Counted from the first letter of the stretch, positions 19,476 to 27,151 are shown. The stretch is 35,486 nucleotides of DNA from Oscillospiraceae bacterium (GCA_015063535.1 SVTY01000005.1:87808-123293); one strand, 5' to 3'. Notes: a model not told the origin generated them from the sequence alone. Numbers and translations: made by a program.

Positions 19476-19759
19476 AGCTCGATGGTCTTGTGGTTAACCG
19501 ACTCACGGTACAAAATGATTTTTCTTCCGATCACACCAACCACGTCGGCACGCACTGCCTCGGCAAGGGCATCTGCCATAGCCCTCGGCGTTTCCATGGA
19601 ATTTTCCAGTACGGTCAGCTTGATCAGCTCTCTCGCCTCCAAGGCGTCGGAGACGGTCTTGGTGAGATTTTCGGTAATTCCGCTTTTGCCGATCTGCATG
19701 ATGGCGGGAATGCTGTTGGCAAGCCCTCGCAGATAGGCTCGTTGTTTTGAGGTAATCAT
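19472..19759 (-). CDS. yhbY: YhbY/CRS1-type RNA-binding protein
   Basis: This encodes a 95-residue KH-like protein of the YhbY family, associated with assembly of the large ribosomal subunit. The family N-terminus (QRAYLRGLANSIPAIMQIGK) and the GSG-like loop (GKSGIT) are present, and it ends with VGVIGRKIILYRES. ATG 19759 has AAAAGGA about 10 nt upstream. It overlaps nadD by 4 nt and follows rdgB after 6 nt. Confidence 0.94.
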   Translation of the reverse strand: MITSKQRAYLRGLANSIPAIMQIGKSGITENLTKTVSDALEARELIKLTVLENSMETPRAMADALAEAVRADVVGVIGRKIILYRESVNHKTIEL

Positions 19760-19765
19760 CGTTTT

Positions 19766-20368
19766 TTATTCCTTTTCCTGTAATGTTTTCAGATAGTCGG
19801 CAAGATGTGCGATCGCCCGTCCCCGATGGGACACGGCGTTTTTCTCCGCTCCGTTCATTTGGGCAAAGGTCTTGCTTGCAGGCTCATAAAAGAATATCGG
19901 ATCATAGCCAAAGCCGCCGTCTCCGACATACTTCTCCAAGATCACGCCCTCGGTCTCGCCCGTGACGTAAACAGGTGATTCGGGGTGCTTGGGATCGACC
20001 AGCGCAATGGTGCAAACAAATTTTGCCGAACGGTCGCTCTGCCCCTTCAGCTTCGTCAACAGAAGCTCATTGTTGGCTCGGTCGTTGCCGTGCTCACCCG
20101 CATAGCGTGCCGATCGGATTCCCGGCTCGCCGCCAAGGGCTCCCACCGAAAGCCCCGAATCCTCGCCGATGCTGAGGTATCCGCTTCTCGCCGCCGCTTG
20201 GGCTTTGATAAGGGCATTTTCCTCAAAGGTCGTGCCGTTTTCCTCGATTTCCGCGGTGATTCCCACCGCATCCAAGGATAACAGCTCCACACCGTCGATG
20301 TACTTGCCGAGTGTGGCATTCCACTCTTCTATTTTGTGCTTGTTCCGTGATGCCAATACGATTTTCAT
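19766..20368 (-). CDS. rdgB: XTP/dITP diphosphatase (RdgB/HAM1)
   Basis: This encodes a 200-residue inosine triphosphate pyrophosphatase-type enzyme that removes dITP and XTP from the nucleotide pool. The N-terminal LASRNKHKIEEW binds the triphosphate, IGEDSGLSV holds the catalytic Asp, and GFGYDPIFFYEP plus VSHRGRAIAHL complete the family pattern. The start is ATG 20368 with AAAGGAG 5 nt before it; reading further upstream would run into the repeat 20385-20461. The upstream gap to ftsY (about 190 nt) is filled by two intergenic repeats. Confidence 0.95.
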   Translation of the reverse strand: MKIVLASRNKHKIEEWNATLGKYIDGVELLSLDAVGITAEIEENGTTFEENALIKAQAAARSGYLSIGEDSGLSVGALGGEPGIRSARYAGEHGNDRANNELLLTKLKGQSDRSAKFVCTIALVDPKHPESPVYVTGETEGVILEKYVGDGGFGYDPIFFYEPASKTFAQMNGAEKNAVSHRGRAIAHLADYLKTLQEKE

Positions 20369-20384
20369 TGATTCTCCTTTGCAT

Positions 20385-20461
20385 GTGGGGCGTTGCCCCA
20401 CACCCCACGAAAGAAACTTTTTGAAAAAAGTTTCTTTCGAATCTTCAAAAACTTTCAAAAG
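20385..20461 (+). repeat. Intergenic repeat family 1, copy 1
   Basis: This unit consists of a GGGGC palindrome (GTGGGGC-GTT-GCCCCAC, 20385-20401), a CCCC block, a long hairpin (CGAAAGAAACTTTTT, 20408-20422, with its complement 20425-20439) and a tail ATCTTCAAAAACT. The same order is found at 31795-31866 and, inverted, at 31897-31950. It lies just before the ribosome site of rdgB. Confidence 0.85.
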
Positions 20462-20507
20462 AGGTGACAAAAGCTCTCTTTTAACAGATTACTTTGTTTT
20501 CTTTTTG

Positions 20508-20556
20508 GTTACTTTTTCTTTTTTAAAAGAAAAAGTAACACGCATCCCTCGCATCC
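20508..20556 (-). repeat. Intergenic repeat family 2, copy C
   Basis: A 15-bp hairpin (GTTACTTTTTCTTTT, 20508-20522, with 20525-20539) is preceded on minus by GGATGCG-type sequence directly after the ftsY stop and followed by CCAAAAAGAAAACAAAG. It matches copies at 30357-30386 and 30790-30819 in hairpin, flanks and position after a stop codon. Confidence 0.85.
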
Positions 20557-20560
20557 CCTC

Positions 20561-21466
20561 TCATTCAAACAATGCCTGAACGAACTCCTTGCTGTCGAAC
20601 TCCTGCATATCGTCGATCTTCTCACCGACGCCCACGAATTTGACGGGAATATTCAGTTCTTTTTTGATAGAGATCACGATTCCGCCCTTCGCAGTACCGT
20701 CCAACTTATTGAGGACAAGCCCCGTAATATTGGCAGCATGACGGAACTCCTTGGCTTGCAGGATGGCGTTCTGTCCTGTGGTGGCATCCAACACCAGCAG
20801 ATTCTCCCGATCCGACTCGGGCAGCTCTCGCTCGATGACTCGATTGATCTTTGCCAGCTCGTTCATCAGATTGACCTTATTATGCAGCCGTCCCGCCGTG
20901 TCGATGATGAGCACATCTGCCTGCTTTCTCTTGGCGCAGGCAATGGCATCAAAGACCACCGCCGCAGGGTCGCTTCCCTCATTCTGCTTGACAAGCTCTG
21001 CTCCCGACCGCTCACACCAGACCGCAAGCTGGTCGATCGCCGCCGCGCGGAAGGTATCCGCCGCCGCCACCACGACCTTTTTGCCCTTCTGAATGAGGCG
21101 GTTGGAAATTTTTCCAATGGAGGTCGTCTTTCCCGCACCGTTGACGCCGATGACAAGAATGACCGACGGCACGGAGGTCAGCTTCAGCTCCTCGCCCTCT
21201 CCGATCATATCCTCCAGTATTTCCTTCAAGGCATCAATGACCTGCTCCTTTTCCTTCAGCCGTCCCGACTTCACGTCGTCCCTCAGGCGTTCCATGATCT
21301 CCTCGGTTGCGGACACACCCACATCCGACATAATGAGCAGCTCCTCCAATTCCTCCAGCAGATCCTCGTCCACCTTGACAAATGCCTTCAGCACCTCGTC
21401 GATCTGTCCGAAAATTGCATGTTTCGTTTTGGCAAGCCCTGCCTTCAATTTATCCAAAAATGCCAT
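20561..21466 (-). CDS. ftsY: Signal recognition particle receptor FtsY
   Basis: This encodes a 301-residue FtsY GTPase, the membrane-side receptor that docks ribosome-SRP complexes for co-translational insertion. It is the short form: a helical N domain (1-95) and a G domain, without the acidic A domain of enterobacteria. The P-loop is GVNGAGKTT at 107-115, followed by AAADTFRAAAIDQL, the Walker B DVLIIDTAGRLHNK and TKLD-equivalent LNKLDGTAKGG. The start at 21466 lies 17 nt inside the end of smc, so the two genes overlap and are probably coupled. Confidence 0.97.
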   Translation of the reverse strand: MAFLDKLKAGLAKTKHAIFGQIDEVLKAFVKVDEDLLEELEELLIMSDVGVSATEEIMERLRDDVKSGRLKEKEQVIDALKEILEDMIGEGEELKLTSVPSVILVIGVNGAGKTTSIGKISNRLIQKGKKVVVAAADTFRAAAIDQLAVWCERSGAELVKQNEGSDPAAVVFDAIACAKRKQADVLIIDTAGRLHNKVNLMNELAKINRVIERELPESDRENLLVLDATTGQNAILQAKEFRHAANITGLVLNKLDGTAKGGIVISIKKELNIPVKFVGVGEKIDDMQEFDSKEFVQALFE

Positions 21467-24400
21467 CCCAATCTTCTCCTTTCTTCTTGGAAATATCCTC
21501 CACGTTCAGCTCCAGCACCTTAGAGATGCCCCGCTCGGGCATGGTAACACCGTACAGACGGTTTGCCGCCTCCATGGTGCCCCGACGGTGGGTTATCATA
21601 ATAAACTGCGTACCACTGGCATAGCGCTTGATATACTCGGCAAAGCGAGCCACGTTCACCTCATCCAGCGCCGCCTCGATCTCGTCCAGAATACAGAAGG
21701 GCGTGGGGTTTACCTGCAAAATGGCGAAGAACAGCGCAATGGCGATAAAGGATTGCTCACCGCCCGAAAGCTGTACCAGATTTTTGATGATCTTTCCGGG
21801 AGGTGCCGCCTTGATCTCAATGCCGCTCTCCAGCACGTTGTCGGGATCGGACAGCGACAGCTCCGCCGAACCGCCGCCGAACAGCTCCGCAAATACTCGG
21901 TTGAAGTTCTCGTTGATCTGCTTGAAGGAGTCCACAAAGGCGGTCTCCATCTCGCTCTCCAGCTTCTCGATGATCTCGGTCAGCTCGGCACGTGACGCCT
22001 CCAGATCCTTGATCTGTCCCTCCATATAATCATATCTTGTCTTGACCTCTTTGTATTTATTCACTGCATCCAGATCCACATTTCCCAAAACACGGAGCTT
22101 ATTGCGGCATTCGGTTTGCTTTGCCGCCGCCTCGGCTCTCGTTTCGGGGGTCAGCGCAGGATATCCCAGTGCTACCGCATCGGCACGGGTCAGCTCATGC
22201 TCATCCCACAGCCGTGAGGACAGCTTATCCTGCTCGGCACGCAGATTCTGCAAGCGGTTCTCAAAGCGGGTGTATTCCTTAAAGATCAGTTCCTTTTGTT
22301 GCAGCTTCTCCCGCATACGGGCATTGACCTCATTCAGCTTCCGCTGAAATTCGGTGTTGCCCTCCTCCAAGCGAGAGCGCTTTTCGGTCAGCTCGCTCAA
22401 CTGCTCGCTTCCCAATCGGTATTCCTCCCGATTGGCACTCAGCTCGCCCTCGTATTCGGCGATCTTCTGCTCCAAGGCAAGAATGCGTGCCGCCTGCTCC
22501 TCCTTGGAGGCAAGGAATCCGCCCAAACGTACCTCCGATTCCTCGGACAGCCGCTCCTCGGTCTCGATATCCTTGCGGATCTCGTTGACGCCGATGAGCA
22601 GAGCGGTCATGGCGTTCTCCGCTTCGCTCTTTCGATCCAATGCCTCGTTTTTCTTTACGTCAAGGTCGGCACGTGCTGCACCGATCTCTCCGATCTGTCC
22701 GTCCAGCTCGGTCTTGCGGACAAGGAGTGCCTTGCGATCCTCCTCATATTGCTCCCGCTCCCGCAGCAGGTCTCCGTAATCGGTACGGAGCTTTTCGGTC
22801 AGCGCCTCGTTGGCATCCAGCTTGGCACTGAGCTGTTCCAGCCTCGTTTGCTCGGAATCCCGCATGACCTTGACAAGTCCCAGCTTCTGCTCGGCGGAAT
22901 CCTTCTCGTCCTCTCGGTCGGCGATCTCCTCACCCAGCTTCTTGAGGGAGGAATCCAAACGGTCGATCTTTCCCGTCAGGTCTGCCGCCTCGCTCTCCAG
23001 TCGTTTGATCTCCGCCGCACGGCCGAGAATGTTGCCGTTCTGACGCACCGATCCGCCCGTGAAGGAACCGCCCACGTTGATCTGCTGTCCGTCCAGTGTC
23101 ACAGCACGCACCCGATAGCGCAGATCCTTTGCCATGGCGGTGGCATGCTCCACCGTGTCAAAGATCAGCGTTCTGCCGAGAAGCCCCGAGACGATCTCGG
23201 AAAATTTCTTGTCACAGCCCACCAGCTCATTGGCGACGGCAACATAGCCCTCATAGCCCATGGCATCCTTCATTTCGGGTGTGGGAGTCTGCCCCTTCAT
23301 GGAGGTCAGCGGGAAGAAGGTCGCCCGTCCCGCCTCTGCCTTTTTCAGGGCAAACATGGCGGATTTCGCAACGCTCTCGTCCTCGACCACGATGTGCTGA
23401 AGATTGGGACCCAGTGCCGTCTCAATAGCGGTCAGGTAGCGGTCCTCCACACGGATGACGGTGGAAAGCGGCCCGTAGATCTTGCCGCAGGGCGCACCGA
23501 AGCGATCGGTGATCCCGTTTTCCTTATATTTTTTCATGACATAGCGCACACTGCCCGAGTAGCCCTCGAACTGCTGCTCCATGGTCTTGAAGGTCTCGAT
23601 ACGCTGACGAACGCCGTCCCGACGAAGCCGCAGAGCGGTCAGCTCCTCGTTGTCATCGTGGCGGGTACGGTATCGCTCGGCAAGATCTGCGGCAAGCTTC
23701 TCCGCCGTTGCCGCCTCCTGCGCCATGACCGTATCATATTCCGCTACCGTGTTGCGGATGCGCTCGCACTGCTCCCGCATCTCGGCGGAGTGCGCCTCGT
23801 AGCCCTCGATCTCACGCAAGACCGCCGCATTCCTGTCGGTGTCGGTGGTGCGGGAGTTTTCAACGAAGGCGATCCGTGCCTCTACGCCTGCCCGTTCGGC
23901 TTCCAGTGTGCGAATATCCGAAAGGGCTCGGTCTATGTCAAATTCAAATTTCTGCGCCTCCTCGGCGGCGGCACGCAAGGTCTGCTCCGCCTCCTGCCGC
24001 TCGGTCTCCTTGACGGTCAATGCCTGCGACAGTGCGGCGATCTTTGCCGCCCGTTCGGTCTGTGCCGCCGTTTCGGCGGCGATGGAGCGCATGACCGATT
24101 CCCCCGCTCCCTCGGCGGCGGCAATCATTTCCTTGGTATGTAAAATATTTGCCTCGGTGATCCGATAGGCACTGTCCAGCTTATGATTGTGGTCGGTCTG
24201 CTCGTGAATGGCACGAAGCAGCTCCTCCGATTCGGTCTGATTGGTACGGGAGATCTCAAAGAGCCTGTCATTCTGCACCTCCAGTGCCTTCACCGAATCC
24301 TCGGCGTTTTGCAGGTCAAATTCCGCATGGCGGAACTGCTCCTCGCATGCCGAGACGTCGGAGCGGAGCTTTTCGGTGTCGTACAGCCAAAGCTGAATAT

Positions 24401-25082
24401 CCACCCGCTTCTTGGTATCCAACAGCTCGATTGCCTTTTTCGCCTTCTCGGCTTCCTTCTCCAAGGGGACGACCTGTGCGGCAACCTCGGCAAAGACGTC
24501 GTTGATACGGGTCATGTTATCCTCGGTGGCGGCAAGGCGGCGTTCGGTCTCGCTCTTTTTGTGGCGGTACTTGGCAATTCCCGAAGCATCCTCAAAAATG
24601 CTTCGCCGCTCGTCGCTCTTACGGGAAATGATCTCGGCGATCTTTCCCTGTCCGATGATGGAATAGCCGTCCCGACCCACGCCGGTATTCATGAACAGCT
24701 CATAAATATCCCGCAGACGTACCGCACGGCGGTTGATATAATATTCGCTCTCGCCCGACCGATAGTAGCGGCGGGTGACCGTTACCTCGTCATAGGGGCA
24801 GTCAAGGCGTCCAAGCATGCCCGAGTTGTCAAAGGTAACCGAGACCTCGGCATATCCCATCGGACGGCGGCTGTCGGCGCCTCCGAAGATGATATCCTCC
24901 ATCTTGGTGCCTCGGATGCTCTTGGAGGACACCTCGCCCAAGACCCAACGCATGGCATCGGAGATATTGGATTTTCCGCTTCCGTTGGGGCCTACGATGA
25001 CCGTAGCACCGCCCTCGAAGGTCAATTTGGTTTTGTCGGGGAAGGACTTAAAGCCCTGCATTTCCAAGGATTTCAGATACAC
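21450..25082 (-). CDS. smc: Chromosome segregation ATPase Smc
   Basis: This encodes a 1210-residue SMC protein that, with ScpA/ScpB, organises and separates the chromosome. The N-terminal head has Walker A GPNGSGKSN at 31-39 and the DAMRWVLGE segment. Two long coiled-coil arms flank the hinge (around GKIYGPLSTVIRVEDRYLTAIE and INVGGSFTGGSV). The C-terminal head has the signature LSGGEQSFIAIAL, Walker B FCILDEIEAALDEVN and the D-loop. I start it at GTG 25082, which has AAGGGAG 8 nt upstream; an ATG at 25100 has no ribosome site. It has its own promoter at 25132-25160 and overlaps ftsY. Confidence 0.96.
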   Translation of the reverse strand: MYLKSLEMQGFKSFPDKTKLTFEGGATVIVGPNGSGKSNISDAMRWVLGEVSSKSIRGTKMEDIIFGGADSRRPMGYAEVSVTFDNSGMLGRLDCPYDEVTVTRRYYRSGESEYYINRRAVRLRDIYELFMNTGVGRDGYSIIGQGKIAEIISRKSDERRSIFEDASGIAKYRHKKSETERRLAATEDNMTRINDVFAEVAAQVVPLEKEAEKAKKAIELLDTKKRVDIQLWLYDTEKLRSDVSACEEQFRHAEFDLQNAEDSVKALEVQNDRLFEISRTNQTESEELLRAIHEQTDHNHKLDSAYRITEANILHTKEMIAAAEGAGESVMRSIAAETAAQTERAAKIAALSQALTVKETERQEAEQTLRAAAEEAQKFEFDIDRALSDIRTLEAERAGVEARIAFVENSRTTDTDRNAAVLREIEGYEAHSAEMREQCERIRNTVAEYDTVMAQEAATAEKLAADLAERYRTRHDDNEELTALRLRRDGVRQRIETFKTMEQQFEGYSGSVRYVMKKYKENGITDRFGAPCGKIYGPLSTVIRVEDRYLTAIETALGPNLQHIVVEDESVAKSAMFALKKAEAGRATFFPLTSMKGQTPTPEMKDAMGYEGYVAVANELVGCDKKFSEIVSGLLGRTLIFDTVEHATAMAKDLRYRVRAVTLDGQQINVGGSFTGGSVRQNGNILGRAAEIKRLESEAADLTGKIDRLDSSLKKLGEEIADREDEKDSAEQKLGLVKVMRDSEQTRLEQLSAKLDANEALTEKLRTDYGDLLREREQYEEDRKALLVRKTELDGQIGEIGAARADLDVKKNEALDRKSEAENAMTALLIGVNEIRKDIETEERLSEESEVRLGGFLASKEEQAARILALEQKIAEYEGELSANREEYRLGSEQLSELTEKRSRLEEGNTEFQRKLNEVNARMREKLQQKELIFKEYTRFENRLQNLRAEQDKLSSRLWDEHELTRADAVALGYPALTPETRAEAAAKQTECRNKLRVLGNVDLDAVNKYKEVKTRYDYMEGQIKDLEASRAELTEIIEKLESEMETAFVDSFKQINENFNRVFAELFGGGSAELSLSDPDNVLESGIEIKAAPPGKIIKNLVQLSGGEQSFIAIALFFAILQVNPTPFCILDEIEAALDEVNVARFAEYIKRYASGTQFIMITHRRGTMEAANRLYGVTMPERGISKVLELNVEDISKKKGEDWDGIFG

Positions 25083-25131
25083 AGCGGTTTCTCCCTTCAT
25101 TCGTTCGTTGAGAAAAAAGTTTCAATACTAT

Positions 25132-25160
25132 ATTATACCGCATTTTTTGGATTTTTTCAA
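25132..25160 (-). promoter_or_regulatory. Promoter of the smc operon
   Basis: On minus: TTGAAA (25155-25160), a 17-bp spacer, TATAAT (25132-25137), about 43 nt of leader before the GTG start. Confidence 0.8.
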
Positions 25161-25177
25161 GTGGTTTTGGAGGGAAG

Positions 25178-25225
25178 CTCCAAGTTTTTTGTACTTTTTG
25201 AAGAAAAAGTACAAAAAACTTGGAG
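25178..25225. repeat. 22-bp perfect hairpin upstream of smc
   Basis: The arms 25178-25199 and 25204-25225 are perfectly complementary with a 4-nt loop (GAAG). The inner part (TACTTTTT...AAAAAGTA) resembles the family 2 hairpins but the outer part (CTCCAAG...CTTGGAG) does not. It lies upstream of the smc promoter, so it is not in the smc leader. Confidence 0.85.
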
Positions 25226-25234
25226 ACAGACAAT

Positions 25235-25265
25235 AAAAAGCCTTCCCCGCTGGGGAAGGCTTTTT
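25235..25265. terminator. Strong bidirectional terminator
   Basis: AAAAAGCCTTCCCC (25235-25248) pairs with GGGGAAGGCTTTTT (25252-25265) around a 3-nt loop. On minus the T-run continues as TTTTTATTG. It should stop transcripts from the membrane-protein gene at 25350. Confidence 0.92.
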
Positions 25266-25278
25266 GAGTTCATTTGAA

Positions 25279-25311
25279 TAAAAAAGAGAGCAGCCGATAT
25301 GATATCGGCTG
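25279..25311 (-). terminator. Second terminator after the small membrane-protein gene
   Basis: A 9-bp stem (CAGCCGATA, 25291-25299, with 25303-25311) is followed on minus by CTCTCTTTTTTATT. It comes before the 25235-25265 terminator in the direction of transcription, so there are two in tandem. Confidence 0.7.
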
Positions 25312-25349
25312 TCTCCTTTTGATATGTAGGATGGATAAACGGCAGAAAA

Positions 25350-25850
25350 TTATAAATCTTCTATTCTTGTGACTTCCGGTGCTGTCTCTAAGCGTTTCAG
25401 TGCTTCCATGTACTCCAATTGCCTTTTGAGCCGTTCCTCTCTTTTTTGGGCGTATTCTTTTTTGCAATCTATAATTGCTTGAATGAGTTTTTCGAGAGTT
25501 ATTAAAAATGCGATAGCAAATAAAAGTATCATAAAGCATCCTAAAATTTGGGCTTGATTATAGGCTATGTCTTCCAAAACATTCCCTATCCCATCTATCT
25601 TACGCTCTACATTTTCTACTCGATCTTCAACGGCAGAAATATTATACGATACATCCGCAATTCCTTGTTGTATTCCCGTATAAGCATCCCCATTATAAAC
25701 TTCGTATTCCGTGAAAAAGGTTTTAATTTCCGTATTCTTTACATTATACCAGTATGTTCCTCCCCATCTCATAAAAACAACCCCAAAAAATATTCCTACC
25801 CCACACGCTACCAAAATAATCGACCTTGTAATAATTTTGCAAATGTTCAT
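25350..25850 (-). CDS. Small two-helix membrane protein, function unknown
   Basis: I do not recognise this 166-residue protein. It has a membrane helix at about 9-27 (IILVACGVGIFFGVVF), an outside or inside loop of about 75 residues whose later part (SAVEDRVENVERKIDGIGNV) is heptad-like, a second helix at about 103-120, and a charged helical tail (KKEYAQKREERLKRQLEYM). GGAGG stands 7 nt before ATG 25850. It is divergent from three XRE regulator genes and shares with them a 115-bp control region that contains symmetrical sequence over its -35, so it is a likely target of these regulators. Single-gene unit with two terminators. It is more A/T rich than the neighbouring core genes, which suggests acquisition. 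Confidence 0.75.
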   Translation of the reverse strand: MNICKIITRSIILVACGVGIFFGVVFMRWGGTYWYNVKNTEIKTFFTEYEVYNGDAYTGIQQGIADVSYNISAVEDRVENVERKIDGIGNVLEDIAYNQAQILGCFMILLFAIAFLITLEKLIQAIIDCKKEYAQKREERLKRQLEYMEALKRLETAPEVTRIEDL

Positions 25851-25879
25851 TTTAAACCTCCAAAAGTGTTTTTTATTTT

Positions 25880-25908
25880 ATTATAACCTATTTCAGGTTA
25901 ATTGTCAA
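25880..25908 (-). promoter_or_regulatory. Promoter of the membrane-protein gene
   Basis: On minus: TTGACA (25903-25908), a 17-bp spacer, TATAAT (25880-25885). The spacer contains AACCTATTTCAGGTT, an inverted repeat. Confidence 0.88.
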
Positions 25909-25918
25909 TACCCTGAAA
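25891..25918. promoter_or_regulatory. Probable operator for the XRE regulators
   Basis: TTTCAGG (25891-25897) and CCTGAAA (25912-25918) form a 7-bp inverted repeat 14 bp apart, straddling the -35 of the minus promoter and the -35 of the divergent plus promoter. A second, overlapping symmetry is AACCT-ATTTC-AGGTT (25885-25899). Such a position fits repressor binding sites; this is inferred, not shown. Confidence 0.55.
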
Positions 25919-25934
25919 CAGATTATATTATAAT
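25902..25934 (+). promoter_or_regulatory. Probable promoter of the XRE gene cluster
   Basis: TTGTCA (25902-25907) overlaps the opposite-strand -35 TTGACA. Possible -10 boxes are TATTAT at 25926-25931 (18-bp spacer) or TATATT at 25924-25929 (16-bp spacer). Confidence 0.5.
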
Positions 25935-25963
25935 AATTTTAATAAACTTATTGGAGGTTATTT

Positions 25964-26176
25964 ATGTATCAAAGACTTCGTGATCTAAGAGAAGATAGTG
26001 ATTTGACACAAACACAAGTCGCCAATATGCTTGGAATGTCTCAAACAGGCTATTCTAAATATGAAACAGGCGAAAATGATATCCCCACCGCTATTTTGAT
26101 TCAACTGGCTCGTTACTACCACACCTCGGTGGATTATCTGCTGGGGTTGACCGACGAGAGAAAATCTTATCAGTAA
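25964..26176 (+). CDS. XRE-family HTH regulator 1
   Basis: This encodes a 70-residue protein that is a single Cro/cI-type helix-turn-helix domain: LTQTQVANMLGMSQTGYSKYETGE is the HTH with its recognition helix, followed by helices ending in HTSVDYLLGLTDE. There is no effector or dimerisation domain beyond this. ATG 25964 has TTGGAGG 8 nt upstream. It is the first of three tandem, closely related genes and the one with the most different recognition helix (GMSQTGYSK against HVKQNTYSQ in the other two). It probably binds the operator at 25891-25918 and controls itself and the divergent membrane-protein gene. Confidence 0.92.
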   Translation: MYQRLRDLREDSDLTQTQVANMLGMSQTGYSKYETGENDIPTAILIQLARYYHTSVDYLLGLTDERKSYQ

Positions 26177-26207
26177 TTTGTTAAATAAAGAAGGTTTGAT
26201 AAATATT

Positions 26208-26414
26208 ATGAGAATCAGAGACTTGCGTGAAGATTCCGATTTGACACAACAGCAAATTGCCGATTACCTACATGTAAAGCAAAACACGTATTCCCAATAT
26301 GAAAGCGAACGGCGGCAGATTCCTCTTGAAATACTGATTGCCTTAGCACGCTACTATAAAACCTCGGTCGATTATCTGTTAGGGCTGACCGATCAAAGAA
26401 AACCTTACCCGTAA
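26208..26414 (+). CDS. XRE-family HTH regulator 2
   Basis: This encodes a 68-residue Cro/cI-type HTH protein. The recognition region is QQIADYLHVKQNTYSQYESER and the end is YKTSVDYLLGLTDQRKPYP. I start it at ATG 26208; AAAGAAGG lies about 13 nt upstream, a little far. The frame continues upstream to a TTG at 26178 that would just add residues not shared with the paralogs. It lies 31 nt after gene 1 and 29 nt before gene 3, so all three are likely co-transcribed. Confidence 0.88.
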   Translation: MRIRDLREDSDLTQQQIADYLHVKQNTYSQYESERRQIPLEILIALARYYKTSVDYLLGLTDQRKPYP

Positions 26415-26443
26415 TTTATTAAAAAGAAGGGGTGATAAATGTT

Positions 26444-26650
26444 ATGAGAATCAGAGACTTACGAGAAGATTCCGACCTCACGCAACAGGAAGTTGCCGAT
26501 TTTTTGCATGTAAAACAAAACACATACTCTCAATACGAAACAGGACGACATCAAATTCCGATTGATATTTTGATTCAACTGGCTCGTTACTACCATACCT
26601 CGGTGGATTATCTGCTGGGCTTGACCGACCAAAGAAAGCCGTATCGGTGA
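26444..26650 (+). CDS. XRE-family HTH regulator 3
   Basis: This encodes a 68-residue Cro/cI-type HTH protein nearly collinear with gene 2: QQEVADFLHVKQNTYSQYETG and HTSVDYLLGLTDQRKPYR. I start it at ATG 26444 with AAGAAGGGG about 12 nt upstream; an in-frame GTG at 26432 is possible. Its last third is nearly identical in DNA to gene 1 (CTCGTTACTACCA and TCGGTGGATTATCTGCTGGG), while its recognition helix matches gene 2, which suggests duplication with local gene conversion. Confidence 0.88.
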   Translation: MRIRDLREDSDLTQQEVADFLHVKQNTYSQYETGRHQIPIDILIQLARYYHTSVDYLLGLTDQRKPYR

Positions 26651-26662
26651 GAAACATGTGTG

Positions 26663-26693
26663 CGATATGGGATTCAGAACCCATGCGATTTTT
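26663..26693 (+). terminator. Possible terminator of the XRE cluster, tRNA T-arm-like
   Basis: ATGGG (26667-26671) pairs with CCCAT (26680-26684) around an 8-nt loop, with an outer CG-CG pair and then ATTTTT (26688-26693). The same 20 bp (26664-26683) match the T-arm of tRNA-His at 27422-27440 except for one inserted A at 26676. Confidence 0.4.
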
Positions 26694-26741
26694 AATGTTT
26701 ATTTTGTTTCGTATATGTTTTCTCCTTGAAGCTTTTGAAAA

Positions 26742-27098
26742 TTATTTGTTAGCATTTTGTTTTGCGGTTTGAATAGACCGCACAAGCAAAAACCTTATAG
26801 TCGAACACTTTTGATCAAGAACTTTGTGCCTTGCCTCGTCTATGTATTCGCTTTTCCAAAGCATTTCAAGCCACTTGCTTGTTTCATTCGTTTCTTTGAG
26901 CGCAATTTCGAGTTTTGCAATAAAGTCAGCACGGCTATGGGCATATTTACTCTCGGCAATGTTGGCGCAAATACTTGTGGCACTTCTGCCGATTTGATTG
27001 GAAATAACCGTTTCGTGCTTTGAGCGCAGTTCTTTTGTCAGCTTCAAAACTTCTACGGATAATTCCATAGAAAGATTACCGAGCTTGTCCTCTTTCAT
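26742..27098 (-). CDS. Four-helix-bundle protein (23S rRNA IVP / S23 family)
   Basis: This encodes a 118-residue all-alpha protein of the family named after ORFs in 23S rRNA intervening sequences. The family pattern is visible: LSMELSVEVLKLTKEL, then ISNQIGRSATSICANIAESKY, DFIAKLEIALKETNETSKWLEML, and a final helix. Members form pentameric barrels; Avd of diversity-generating retroelements is a relative, but no reverse transcriptase or template repeat is here. ATG 27098 lies 7 nt after AAAGGCGG; the frame can start 6 nt earlier at a GTG. It has its own promoter at 27123-27151. Directly upstream is the hairpin array 27191-27384. Its role is unknown. Confidence 0.88.
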   Translation of the reverse strand: MKEDKLGNLSMELSVEVLKLTKELRSKHETVISNQIGRSATSICANIAESKYAHSRADFIAKLEIALKETNETSKWLEMLWKSEYIDEARHKVLDQKCSTIRFLLVRSIQTAKQNANK

Positions 27099-27122
27099 AA
27101 TCACACCGCCTTTCTCAAACTA

Positions 27123-27151
27123 ATTATATCACATTTTCATCTAAAAATCAA
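27123..27151 (-). promoter_or_regulatory. Promoter of the four-helix-bundle gene
   Basis: On minus: TTGATT (27146-27151), a 17-bp spacer, TATAAT (27123-27128), about 18-20 nt from transcription start to the ATG. The array upstream is therefore outside this transcript. Confidence 0.75.

Noticed and set aside
22296-24143. A 615-codon open frame on plus opposite smc
   Set aside because: It is produced by the codon bias of the smc coiled coil; no start signal and no motif.
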